A DNA stretch of 64,000 nt from Acholoe squamosa (taxonomy: Eukaryota > Annelida > Polychaeta > Phyllodocida > Polynoidae). Made by a program: the position numbers and the translations under genes. Shown in pieces: positions 46,257 through 57,961 of this stretch. How positions within the stretch are numbered: position 1 is the stretch's first letter; each line of letters opens with the position of its first letter. The notes under the pieces are model-generated. The model was not told the DNA's origin and searched no databases. It worked only from the letters and a program-made list of their open reading frames with translations. The stretch covers positions 42,661,560 to 42,725,559 of the forward strand of contig OX439043.1 in NCBI GenBank assembly GCA_949317995.1. The letters run 5' to 3'.

Positions 46257-49200
46257 CAATAAGGACACTGAAACCAGGAATGCACAAACTATTCATTCAA
46301 TGTTTGACCATCTGAAATCCTTGTGTGTATGAAATAATGGGCTTTTGTCATACGGTAACCTCAATTTCTATTTCTTTATAGTGTTTAACAAACCACTCAT
46401 GTGTTGGGCTTAATACACCCTACAGCTAAGTAGTTTAATAAGGGCTACAAATGCAGGGCTACATAACCATTACAATTTAAACTGTCTGTAAGCCCTATGT
46501 AATCCCTACAATGCAGTACTGATCAGCGCCTTCGGTGCTGGGATTATGGTAAAAACATAAGTTGTAATTTCTTTTAACAAACTTGAAATTTTGAAACCCC
46601 GACATATCCACATCGAAGTGAGATTACCCTTGTGGCGTAATGCCTACATAATGCCCTGACCCTTAGAGGGACAATGTTTTAAGCCTGACACCCTTAGAGG
46701 GACAGAACACGCACAGGCTCTCAGTGTAGCCGCCACTGAGCATGGACCTGGAAGTAAGCACCCTCTAGGACGCTAGCCTGACCTACTTGCCGACCGTAGA
46801 CCTGGCAAACATGAGACACCACAGCACACATTGTTTTCAAATCAGAATAATCTCACCACTTTTCTAGAGTAATTGTATGATTAATTGAAAATAGATTTAG
46901 AAACATTCTGTCAATTCAGAAGTTTGATTTTATGTCTGAGATTGGCATTACATCTCAATATACAATGGGAGATCATTGGCCTAAGACACCACCTCCAGTG
47001 TCTACCAATGGTGCAGTAGGCCACTGAGATGCACGCTTGGCAAGCAGCAGGTTCGTTATGTACTCCAAAGGGCGCACTGCTTGCATCAGGTTCTGCTTAT
47101 CAGGTGCGACTCTGTTGGTCTGACGTCACAGGCTGGAGCATAACTTTAAAAGTCTAGTGTAATTAGTAACTCATTAAGTGGGGTTGTGCCCACTGGGGGG
47201 TGTTGCCTGACCCACTCTGAAGGTAGAATCCAGCAAAGTGTGATCCTATGTATTGGAATACTCTGGCAGTGCATGACACCATTGGTAAGAAAGACTCCTG
47301 CAATATTGGAGCCTGTTCAGGTAGGATCCAGCATTGCCTGACCCTCTTCATAAAGATACTCAGGCAATGTCCTATTCTCTTCTATTATGTTACTCCAGTT
47401 GACCCTGAGCCTGGCTCTAAAGAGACGCCTGCCCTGTGAGAGTATGTCAGTAGAGAGGGTACAGCTAGGCCATAAACAATCTAGAATAGAGTGTCAGGTA
47501 TTGCTGGAGTATGCCTACACCCTAGGCTCACCCTGAGTATCAAAATATACTCATTTTGGCGACATTTGCCTGAGGCTAGCATCAGGCTCACTGTGAGTAT
47601 CAAAATTTTCTCTGTGTAGGAAATTTCTACGATTGTGCCCAGCCTGTGCTATTCCTATGGAAGTTGTATGATGGACTAATGTTAAGCCCTAACCATATTG
47701 ACTGTGCTATATTTCAGCTGATTATGAGAAATCCGACCATGACTTGTGTTTACATATGAAATTATGATATTTTTTCACATATGCCTGTCGGACTGATATA
47801 CACGCGCACCATCTGTTGTGTCATGCCTTTAACATTGCTTCTCCCCCATCAACGTCAGATGTCACATGGTCAATTTAAGCATGATATTGTGATGGCCATG
47901 TCTCTGGTAACTTGTCCGTACTACAATAACAATGGCCAGACGAGGAAAAGATGAGTGTGAGTTTTGATATTTTGAAATATTTCATTCCCAAGATGTTATT
48001 AGTGGTCTGCCAAATGCAGTGTAATTTTTAGGCCATGACCCAAACTTTGAAATACATGCATTTTAGCCTGACGACCTGGAGGCCATTTCTACTATTGCAC
48101 CCAGTGCTACGAGTGCAGATTCCTGTGCTATTCTTCTGATAGTTTTGGTATGACTTGAAGGGCCCAGTTGTATAGTATGTCGGGAAATGACCCCCTGCAT
48201 TAATAAGTCGACTTTTATAATGTTACTCTTCTAGATGTAAAATCCTGTAACTATTGACCAACTGCCCTGCCCTCAGGAGGCCATTTCTCAATAGTCATAT
48301 TTAGCATTGTTGAGAAATACCCTGCTGTAATCGTGGCTATTAGTAGACCTCTGCCCTGCTAGACTCCTGAGTCTGCTATCTTATTTGTAATGACGTCATA
48401 GACAAGTGCTGGTCTGATTGGACAGTTAGATGGACAGCGTCTGGGAGCTGAGGTAGAGGACGTGCCTAATTACTAACGACATGGGGCCAAGGAGGAAGGC
48501 AACAGCAGGCAGGCAATCAATCATGGTGGACTAAAGAGAACTAACTACACACCCGGGCTGTGGACATTTTTTTAACAAGATGGAAGGTGATGAACCAGAC
48601 CAGCAGTCCCAGCAACAGGGGTCAACGTCAACCCATAACGTTATGACATCTTGAGTTGGAAGAATCCTAATATGGTTCAATATGAAAATTAAAATGTGAG
48701 AGGGTGCTTGCAAAGTTTTAGCGCAGAAAAATACTTGGCCACTGTAAACCCAACAGCATGCTTTCACACAGGATGGGTCAAGAGGTTTCACACAGTATGA
48801 GGCAAAAGGCAATATTTGTGATTTATATGGTTCCTTAGCTGAGGGAGGCATCTCTGATGTGCTTTACTGGGTGTTGGAGCACGAGGATGGTGGGTCTAGG
48901 GGTAGTGCATATGATATATTATAGGGGGTCGGAGCAGGATGAGGACGGGGTGTATCTGTTCGCCTTAATGATGTGGTATTCAATATCTGAATGATCTGTA
49001 GGGTGACTCTTTTAAAGACTCCTCCATGCCAGGTGTGATGTTAGTTCTCCTTAGTTCACCATGACTTTTCTAATACTGTTTGGATGGAGCAATAAGTACC
49101 TGTTTATAAATAAAGGCTATAGAAAGATAGGGTGATAAATGTATTAAAATTAGGTGTGTCATTTTCATTGTTTTAGCAGAACGTTGAATTCAAGCACTTT

Positions 49201-49740
49201 ATAATAGGGGATTCACAAGGAAGTTCCCTTCCTAGGTGTATATAAAACTTTCAGAAGCCTACTGTAATATTTGCGTTATTGGCAGTTAATGGCTGTAAAT
49301 ATCTCAACATAAATAGTACAATTCTAAACTAAAAGAGCTAAGCTGTTAGTCCTGCCTGAATTTTAAACTGGCATGTAGCTAATCAGGATGTAGAAGACGG
49401 GTCATGATTGGACTTTATTTTTCTTACGTGAACTACTTTTTAGCAACCAGTTTGGAGGGTTTGTGGATCGGAATTTGTCATTGCACTGGATGGCCGGTGT
49501 ATTCTTAGTTCTAATCTTATGTAAATTATAGCAATCTATTATGAAATATCATGTAACCATGGACGCAACAGTCAGGGCCCATATCTACATGTCGGAGGGA
49601 AACTTACTTAAATCCCCCAAGATGAGGACAGTGTACTACCCGCCCAACAACAGCTTAGCCTCTTGGATGAAGTTCAGATAAAGTCGATAGCCTACTAGTA
49701 CTACACACATATTATAGAGTAATACTGATCTATTAGATTT
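46257..49740. other. 3.5 kb without a recognisable gene; weak internal repeats
   Basis: 47560-47660 and 48050-48140 share ATTTCTAC-ATTG-GCCCAG and CCTGTGCTATTC words, and ATG-containing stretches at 47938 (ATGGCCAGACGAGGAAAAG) and 48481 (ATGGGGCCAAGGAGGAAGG) look related, so this may be an old, diverged tandem repeat. No domain-bearing frame. The minus-strand 106-codon frame at 48531 is unsupported. Confidence 0.35.
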
Positions 49741-50160
49741 TTAAGTTGAATTTTCTTTATTGTCTCAGTTCAAAGCATAGTGACAATTACAAAGTTACCA
49801 AGTACATATCACATTACCATAAAACAAAGAAGTCTACACAGAAAAGAGTTGATATATTGAAAATTAGGAATACTGAGACTAAAGAAGGTAGTGGACCTCA
49901 TCCCCACCACATAGGGTGTATGGGTTGATACTTCTGGTCCAACCTGACCTGTTAGTATATTTGTATAGTGTTGACACACAAATTGCGAATATATAAAAAG
50001 AAATGTACCAACATGGAAAGAAAAAGTAGTTAAAGACCAAGGAATTATTTTAGAAATCAATTTAGTGTAGTTTAGAATAGAGAGGGAGGGGGCCAAAAAA
50101 TAAATTGGTTTAGTAATAAATCAAAGTAAAGGAAAAAAAAAGGTTTAATAGTTGGGGTGC

Positions 50161-53028
50161 TCACCCAACTTTAGGAACAAGTTCAGGTAATAATTTTTTA
50201 CTATTTGACTTAAAAATTGACAAAGTTTCAGAATTCCGTCTTATGGTAGGGAGAGCATTCCAACTAATGGCACCAAAGTACTCAACACTTTTCATATATG
50301 AAGCAGTGTTAGGGAATAAAACCTTACATGTGGGAGCCAAATGTTGTCTTGTTCTTATTTGCCTATGATCAATATAATTATCACATCTAGATCTTGTATA
50401 CATGTAGTTCAATAGATGCATATGTCTCCTATCAGATAAAAGATTACTGTTGGTGATATTATGAACATACAAAGTATCAGTAAGGTGTGGCACTTTGAGA
50501 CAGATTTTTAAACAACGGTTTTGAGCGTATTGGAGCATTTCCAGGTATTTTTCATATGTAGAGTGGAAAATAATGTCAGCATAGTCCATATATGGTAGAA
50601 TGGTAGTTTTAAAGATTCTAAGAGATAATTTAACATCAGTATACTTCCTTAGGGTACACAAAAGGTAAGTTTTATGAGAAATTGTTTTAACCTGATTTTT
50701 GATATGCAGACTATAACTCAGTAGGGGATCCAAGGTGATCCCAAGGTATTTATAACTTGGTACAACTTGCAGTAACATATCACTCATGGAAATATTGGCT
50801 GACAAAGTATTAAGTTTCCAGGTACATGATGAGAAAATCATTATTTTGGTTTTTGCAATATTAACAGAAAGCTTGTTTTGCTCACACCAAGTATTATAGG
50901 TCTCTAGATCTTCCTGTAAACACACTTTAGCAGCCTCAAAGTTATTGTGAGATGTGTAGATAACAGTGTCATCAGCATATAATCTGATTTTACAATTTTT
51001 AATACATTTAATCACATCATTGACATAAACCAAAAAAAGCAGGGGTCCCAGAATCGATCCTTGGGGGACACCGCAGACCACCTTGCACATTCTAGAAGCA
51101 ATACCATTAGCATTAACAACTTGCTTTCTATCAGCCAAATAATTTTTAAACCAGTGGTATGTATCAGACCTTATACCATAATTATGTAATTTAATAAGGA
51201 GTACCGAGTGGTCTACGGTGTCAAATGCTTTCCTCAAATCTATGAAAGCAGCAACAGTGGATTTTCCAACATTAAGGTCTCTTTTGATATCATCAGTGAA
51301 TTTAGATAGAGTATCAACAGTGCTATAGCCAGGGCGAAAACCACCTTGATAATTTGTTAAAGTATTTTCATCATTTAAGAAACCATACAGTCTATTATGA
51401 ACAATTTTTTCGATTAATTTACAAGGTAAAGGAATAAGTGAGATAGGCCTGTAGTTATTGACCATCTTTAAATTACCAGATTTAGGGATTGGGGTGACTT
51501 GGGAGATCTTCCATTTGGTGGGTACTGAGGCGGTTGCAAAGGACAAATTGAACATTCTAACCAATTTATCAGGATCATGAGAAAAAACTTTTTTTTAAAT
51601 CCTAGAAGATATCTGATCAATGGCAGAGGATTTAAGTGGATTAATATCACAAATAAGTTAAATAACTTCTTGGGTATTGGTTTCAAAATTCTCCATAGAG
51701 TTAGGGGTAGGGGGGTCATAACCTTTCCAAGGTGTGTGCATGTTAGTAGCTAATTTGGGTCCAATGTTAGAAAAGTAGTCATTGATAAAATCAGAGGTTT
51801 GATTTCTCGGAATGGCTATATTGTCGTTTTCATGATCCACCAAGTTTATTTCACCAGTTCTGTTCTCGTGGCCAGGAATTAATTTATTTATAACACGCCA
51901 GAATTTCCGATGGTTATTTTTATAGTATTCTCCTTGTTCTTTATAAAATAATCTACGTGCTTTGTTAACCAATTTGTTTGATTTATTTCGTGATTTGTCA
52001 GCAATTTTCCAATCATTTTCAGTCCCAGATCTACGAGCTGTCTTTAGTTTTGGATTTTTATCTCTAATAAGCTCTATCACTTGGGGGGTAATCCATGGAT
52101 CTCTTAATTTGTTAACAGTAAACTCATGTACAGGACAATAGGTATCAAGGATTGATCGCACAGCTTTTTCATATTCATTCCATACAATATCAATGTTATT
52201 AGCCTGATTAAATACAGTCCAGTCATATTCATCAAATTTGGCAAGCAACAAATCATCAGAAAGTTTCAAATATGAACGACCTTCAATCACAGTTTTGTCA
52301 GGTTTAATATACCATTTCTTTCTAACCAAATAGATGGGAAGGTGGTCCGAGATGTATGAATCCAAAATTCTTGTTTGAATATAGTTCCTCCTCAAACTAG
52401 TAAAAACCAGATCCAGAATAGCATTTTTACGAGTAGATTGATTAATTTCTTGCGAAAAGCCATGACCCTTCATTTTATTTAACAGTTGATTAACCATATC
52501 ATTATCATCCCTAGTATTGAAATTAAAGTCACCCATGATAATGATCTCGTAATTATTTCTGTCATTTACACTATCGATAGTATTTAGTAACGAGTCTATG
52601 AACATTTGTTTAAGGCCTTCTTCAGGCGGTCTATATACATTAAATACAATTATAGGCTTCATATGTGCCTTTGTAAGCAAGACATTTTGGATTTTAATGT
52701 GTTCCTCAGAGAGGTTCAAATTTTCAAATGAGCAATAATCATGGGGTACACCATGCCGTATGTAAAAACACAAACCTCCACCAGTTTTAATATTTCCCTT
52801 CTCATCTAAAGTTTGTCTATCTGATCTATATCTGACATAATTAGAGAATTGATATGAGGTCTCAGGGTCCTCACACTTTAACCAAGTCTCAGAAAATGAG
52901 AATATTTCTATTTTATCATTATACAATTCTGTACATATGGTGGGGTAGTTAGCCCTTAGGCTTCTAGCGTTCAAATGAACAAAATGAATACCTTTGGTGC
53001 CAGCCAAACTAATTATGTCTTGAGACAT
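50161..53028 (-). pseudogene. LINE ORF2: APE endonuclease and reverse transcriptase, two stops
   Basis: One frame of about 955 codons. The first 456 codons hold the APE-type endonuclease: FVHLNARSLR (Asn20), SETWL (Glu47), VYRPP (132), GDFN (166-169) and SDHLPI (His229). After the linker, the reverse transcriptase shows NYRPISL, GGFRPGYSTVDTL, AFIDLRKAFDTVDH (motif A), GVPQGSILGPLLF (motif B), the catalytic LYADDTV (YADD at about 50979-50968) and KYLGITLD. The C-terminus has FGAISWNALPTIRR, then LPELVPKVG and a stop. Two in-frame TAA codons lie in the linker (51658-51660 and 51595-51597), the second beside an A-run; the frame is otherwise continuous. The product would nick target DNA and copy its own RNA. 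These stops should prevent a full-length enzyme from this copy. Confidence 0.93.
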
Positions 53029-53441
53029 GTTAGTGCTTGGAGTACAACCAGATATTTCGACAATCTCTCAATTTCCCTTATTACAAGCTTGGGAATATAA
53101 TCAAAATATTGGTCAATAGGATGTAGTTGATACAATATAACATTGGTTAATATAGGTACCGTAAGACGGGTATAGGCCTTATTGCCACCCATGGTACCGG
53201 TATGGGGTTGAGTCTTCAACTAGTTTCGGGGGGCATTGGGGTACCAGGGAAAATTACCAAAGAAAATAAATCGAATCAAATATAACATACATAATAGGGT
53301 TTCGATGGGACATGGAGTAATACGACATCAGAACAGGTGTATAAGATGTACCGGTACACTATATAGTAAAGTTCATCAGAAAATCATTGTTCATGAGCCG
53401 TTTGGTGGTCATTAACTCCAATAGTATGTAGAGATATCCCA
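53029..53441 (-). other. ORF1-ORF2 spacer of the LINE
   Basis: About 410 bp without a supported frame, unusually long for a LINE inter-ORF region. The 68-codon frame at 53013-53219 lacks features. It may hold the signal that lets ORF2 be translated; nothing specific is visible. Confidence 0.5.
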
Positions 53442-54930
53442 TTAGGCCTGGGACTGGTTAAGGTCTTGGTTTCTTGCCATTTCGAGTCGTACTTCTTCAG
53501 CTGTTTTGAGGGGGTCTTCACCTGTGTGTAACCTACGCACTTCTACGAGAATTTCTCCCAACTTATTAGCACAGTCAGACTTTGCCACATTTGTTATCAC
53601 GATGTCCTCTTTCTGACCTAGATGGTACCCACAGCCATATGTTTTATTATTTGTGGCCTCATACATGTATTTTCCTTTGTAGGATGTCAGTTTGTTTCTG
53701 AGGAGAGGGTTATTGAATTTAATTTCAACAAGTTTGTATATGGTAGACTCCTCTTCGTCAAACCATTCATTTGTTTTTTTACAACTTTTGGCTGCAAACA
53801 TTGCTTCAGTAGGAGTACCAGCTGCCATAACTTTTCGTAGTACATGGGGTTGGTTGGACTTAACACACATCTCTGCACAGTATGCCCTTTAGACTGAGTC
53901 AAACATCTGGTCATGATATTGTATTTGGCAGGGATAGAGATTCGAGAAGACTGAATAAGGCCCTTGGAAAGCTACACCATCAGGGGTATTTATTGTCTTA
54001 GCATTCTCCAAGGATAATCTATTGGGCAGGGTGCCAAGTTCCCCATAGCCATAGGTTACACCATCAACAATAATGGAATTTCCTCTTATGGTGGAGTTAA
54101 TCTGTTTGCTCCTGGCTAGGGCCTGTATGGATCTTAGGTCTTTCTGCATTTTGTTTTTCTTTGGGAGACATGTCATCTGAGAGATGGACCCCTTTCCAAT
54201 TGACATTGTATCGCAACTTACTAATGTTGGCGAAGATCAGGGATTTATAGTGTGTAGCAGTAAATACAACAATTACAGGCCTATTCCTAGGCTTAAAATT
54301 AGGGTTATTCCTTTGTCGAGGGGTTGGTTCAAATTTTCTACCTCTACGGTAAACTGCTTCTGCACATGTATTGTCAAATGACAGGCCTATGTCTTGTATT
54401 AGCTGATCTAATTTATCCCTTAAAGTAACTGGTGAGTCTTCACTAATACCATCGATTACAAGGATTTTTCTCTTTCTGTCAGCTTCCATTTTTGTGAAGT
54501 TTTCTGCATAGTTGTCACAGTTGGATTTGACTTTATCGACATCACTAGTGTTTTTAGTTATGCTGTCACTATGGCCCGATAACGTAGTGTCAATGCTGTC
54601 AATGCGAGTTTCCAACTGGGGTAGTGTCACTTTGGACTTGACAGCACCCTCTTCACCATAAATACGTTTTTCTAGACCCTGCAGTAATTCCAATGTACGT
54701 TGACTAACAGAGGCTTGAAGGTTTAACCTATTCTCAATCTCATTAATCTTGTCGATGATGTCTTTAGGTTTGGAATTATAGGTTAATGGTGGTAATAGCG
54801 GTATGGTCTGCTCACCGTCTGGTTTGTTTACCTTGCTGTTGTCCGCCATCTTGGGTAGGCCTTTGTCGTCAAGACAGAGCAGCGGTTGTGTACAACTTTT
54901 CCTGGTCGATATGGATTTAGAATCACTCAT
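53442..54930 (-). pseudogene. LINE ORF1: coiled coil, RRM, C-terminal domain and NADAR domain
   Basis: About 495 codons if unbroken. Residues 56-152 form a charged heptad-rich coiled coil (DKINEIENRLN, LPQLETRIDSID), the trimer-forming part of LINE ORF1 proteins. Residues 155-236 form an RRM (KILVIDGISED, PVIVVFTATHYKS), then the usual C-terminal domain (HLSDDMSPKEK and, after a net one-base shift near 54150, KDLRSIQALARSK and GNSIIVDGVTYGYGEL). What follows is not standard: GPYSVFSNLYPCQIQYHDQ, then EAMFAAKSCKKTNEWFDEEE, EIKFNNPLLRNKL, NKTYGCGYHLGQ and CANKLGEILVEVRRLH. These match the successive NADAR (YbiA/DUF1768) motifs: the SNF/Y-P start, W, KF, YGxG and N-LG-R. A TAA at 53889-53891 stands where the family has its conserved Glu. 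NADAR proteins bind ADP-ribose and some remove it from guanine; activity here is inferred. Confidence 0.88.
53460..53978 (-). other. NADAR domain region within LINE ORF1
   Basis: The domain lies C-terminal to the RNA-binding part, in the same frame on both sides of the stop (frame of 54206 and of 53870). About 160 residues, the usual NADAR length. Motifs in order: VFSNLYP, DSV followed by the stop, RAYCAEM, W in NEWFD, KF in EIKFNNP, YGCGYH and NKLGEILVEVR. Confidence 0.85.
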
Positions 54931-55075
54931 TGAGGGTGACAGTGTGTGGACCGTGCCTTCATGAAGTATATGTGCAAAATTAAAGGTTGAGCAATGTCCC
55001 AGTACTAATAAATCGATAAGTTTCCCCGGGAGCCCTTTCGCCGACTTCTTCTAGCCGTGTGTCATGGTTGCGCAA

Positions 55076-56810
55076 TGATGACAGAGCACACAAGGTCAGC
55101 TTATAGAGTAAGCTGACATCTATCATAAATACGATTTATAACCAGATGATACAAAGTCAGCTGACTAATTAAGTGGCCATAAAGAAATCTGAGGGCTGGA
55201 GAAGGAATAAATATGCCAAAAGAAAGCAGGATACATAACAGCAAGCAGAATGTTGATATCTGTTATATAACCTGAAATGTGGAGAGAAATATATGTCAAC
55301 AGAAACCTATAGGGGATTGTGTGTTTGGTTGGTGGTAACCAGTATTCTGTGCCAATGCAGTGCTTGATGCATCTAAAAGCCATCATGGTACTCTACTTGC
55401 CCACACCGATAGTTCAAGGGTGATCTTTTGAAAGGGCATTATAACACACCTAGACTTTGCTAAAGAGGTACGATTTTGCACATTAAATGTTTATCCTGCT
55501 ATTAGGGGTACGGTTTCTTGCCATTACCTCACTCAAGGTGATGTACACACATGGTATCCATAAATTTGTGAGAGTACACCCCCTCCCCAGGCCTAAATTA
55601 GGGAAGAGGGTACAACACACAGGTAAACCTGGATAGCTGTGGGTCATTCATTCAGGTTCAGTTGGAAATGCTCGCACTTAAGGGATACATGTGTGTATTT
55701 TTCCCCCCTTTTTTACAGCATTTAAATAAAGTCTCTATGCCTAAGTGAGATGGGTAGGTGGGGAGGGATCATGGGGGCAGGGTCCCCTGCCTTCCTATAT
55801 GTGTTGGCATCTTTCGATCTTAGTCAATTCTTGGAATGCCTATGTTCATTCTGACTCCTGTGGATTTAGATGGAACATACTGGTACATGATGAAGTAGTG
55901 GAGGGGGGATAAGCCAAGGAACAGGGAAGGCCAAGGAAGTAGAAAGGCGTATTAATATCCATACTCAATGATATAGTGCAATCAATATGTGGATGTGCCT
56001 TGTATACACAGCATATGGTAAAATGGGCTATGGGGATGAGTACGGAGGGATGGGGGCTTGGGTATTGGAGATAAAAATGAACATACATGTATATGGCATA
56101 TCAGGGGAATCTACACTGCTAAACAGGATCTTATTTTTATGTGTCCTGACCGAACAAGCACTGGATTGTATATAAGCAAATACCTCCACATTAGCTGATT
56201 TTTCGGTACTTTTGCAAGGCCGATCCCACTCCCCACAGGTTATACCCATGTTAATATTTTTGTGATTTGCCATGTTTTTGGGTCCAAACGCATAGTTTGA
56301 GATAGTCCCCGAAGAAAAGTAGATTTTTCACCACCCCCCTCCCCAATATAAACGGCATAACGGGTTTGGGTGGAATATATAAGTAATATAATAGTAATGT
56401 GGTAAACATTGTAAGCATATATTCATTCTGTATTGTTTATTAATCATGAATAATGTAAAACCTGCTTCATAATGACCTGGTCCTCTACGTCCAGGGAATA
56501 ATCGATATAAGATTAATGCTAACCTGCCAGAAAATGAGATTCAGCTTCACCTGACCTTCTGTGTCCAATTTCTGTACCATCCACACATTCATCATCTGTA
56601 TCAATGTAACCCATCTATATGCTAAATACATTGTGGATGAGCTAGCCTTATGTGATGGGTTGTTACATCTACCTTAAATGGTGTGATCCTATTTCACAAT
56701 AAAGCCTAAATAATCTTGGATTATTCCAGATATGGCAGGTACTTCTTATAATTCATTCTGTTCATGGCATGAGGTTGTGTTGCTGTCTAAAAGGAAATTA
56801 CCGGTTTGGT
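55076..56810. other. no recognisable gene
   Basis: Contains a perfect short palindrome (GTCAGCTTATAGAGTAAGCTGAC, at 55096) close to the LINE's 5' boundary. Frames at 55846-56273 on both strands are unsupported. Confidence 0.4.
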
Positions 56811-57007
<197 letters not shown>

Positions 57008-57031
57008 GGAATGTTGATCATTTTATTATTT

Positions 57032-57709
57032 AAGGTTGGTCGCTACTTGTTGAAAATGAACCTACTGCACAGGTCTCTGCACATATAGGTTATCTTGCTT
57101 AGAATTCACAATATTTGGTGGGCATATAAATAAATAAGCCTTGAATACCCACACGAGATTTTAAGTCATTTTGTTTAAAATTGAGCACTTTATGACAATT
57201 TGAAATTTGTGCATATTTGCAGCTACATTTCATTTAGATTTGTCACACTTTTTTCTCTGCCTTTTATTCATAACACTCAAATGTTCTAAACAATGATGTG
57301 GAACTGATGATAATGTTTAGAATATTCAAGGGTATAACTAAAAACCATTTTAGAATATAATTGATGCCATTTTACCCATAATGCAATGCTCCAAATATGA
57401 GATTTTCTTCATTTTTAGAGTACTTTTTTATTTCAAGGGGCCGAACCCCTAAAACCATGCATGGACCATATGTCAAAATTATTTTCATAAGAAAGGTATT
57501 TATGTAAGGTATTTTCTGAGAAAATTGTAAAAAATTCTATGTACTCTGAATACTGTTTTTAGGCAAAATTGTTATAAGATTAGGCCAAATTGTTCCTACT
57601 CGTTCCTAATACATTGCACTTTTATCCTGATTCTGCATGATTTAAGGTACTTTCAAACAAAAAATGAAGAAAGTCTACGTACTTTCACTAAAGAGTAGCG
57701 ACCAACCTT
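57032..57709. mobile_element. TIR element H (678 bp)
   Basis: AAGGTTGGTCGCTACT at the left is inverted as AGTAGCGACCAACCTT at the right. The interior is AT-rich and non-coding. A TTAA-like word precedes the left end but is not matched on the right. Superfamily unassigned. Confidence 0.75.
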
Positions 57710-57720
57710 TTTCTTTCTGT

Positions 57721-57961
57721 AGGTCGAATCCCACATGGCGAAAAATGGCTGAAATATCTCTGTGATTTTGTCCCTTGTGTTGTATGGCCCTTGTTGAGGC
57801 CATAAACGCAAGGACTACTGCAAACCTGACCCTAAACCACTGTGGGATTCGGAATGAGTTGGTCAATCTTTGCGTTTTATGGCCCCCACAAGGGCCATAC
57901 AATGCAAGGGACGAAATCGCAGAGATATTTCAGCCATTTTTCGCCATGTGGGATTCGACCT
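57721..57961. mobile_element. palindromic element I (241 bp, arms about 92 bp)
   Basis: AGGTCGAATCCCACATGGCG through GGCCATAAACGCAAGG is repeated in inverse at the right, ending CGCCATGTGGGATTCGACCT. The arms differ at only a few positions. The 55-bp centre is unique. It starts 12 bp right of element H. Confidence 0.9.

Larger units (their letters stand above)
49741..55075 (-). mobile_element. near full-length non-LTR retrotransposon with a NADAR domain
   Basis: Reading on the minus strand: a 5' leader of about 145 bp (GC-richer, CGGCTAGAAGAAGTCGGCG), ORF1 (54930-53442), a spacer of about 410 bp, ORF2 (53028-50161), and a 3' UTR of about 420 bp ending with an AATAAA signal at 49756-49761. 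There is no RNase H domain, no LTR and no poly(A) tract; the end reads AATAAAGAAAATTCAACTT. This layout fits the CR1/L2/Jockey superclade with an APE endonuclease; I do not assign the clade more closely. No target-site duplication was recognised, and the 5' boundary is approximate. There are only four coding lesions in about 4.4 kb, so the insertion is probably young. Confidence 0.9.

Noticed and set aside
47938-47962. Start codon in good context followed by a GTGAGT donor-like word (MARRGKDE)
   Set aside because: Only about eight codons, and a related ATG stretch at 48481 suggests an old repeat rather than an exon.
51468-51719. 83-codon minus frame over the ORF2 linker
   Set aside because: Other frame of ORF2; the real frame continues through the stops with the expected linker and RT start.
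53622-53892. Plus-strand frames of 66-72 codons
   Set aside because: Antisense shadows of the NADAR-coding strand.
53442-54930. NADAR region as a separate host gene that a LINE inserted beside
   Set aside because: It is on the same strand, continuous with the ORF1 C-terminal domain in one frame, and lies between ORF1 and ORF2 of one element; no intron, start or boundary sequence separates them.
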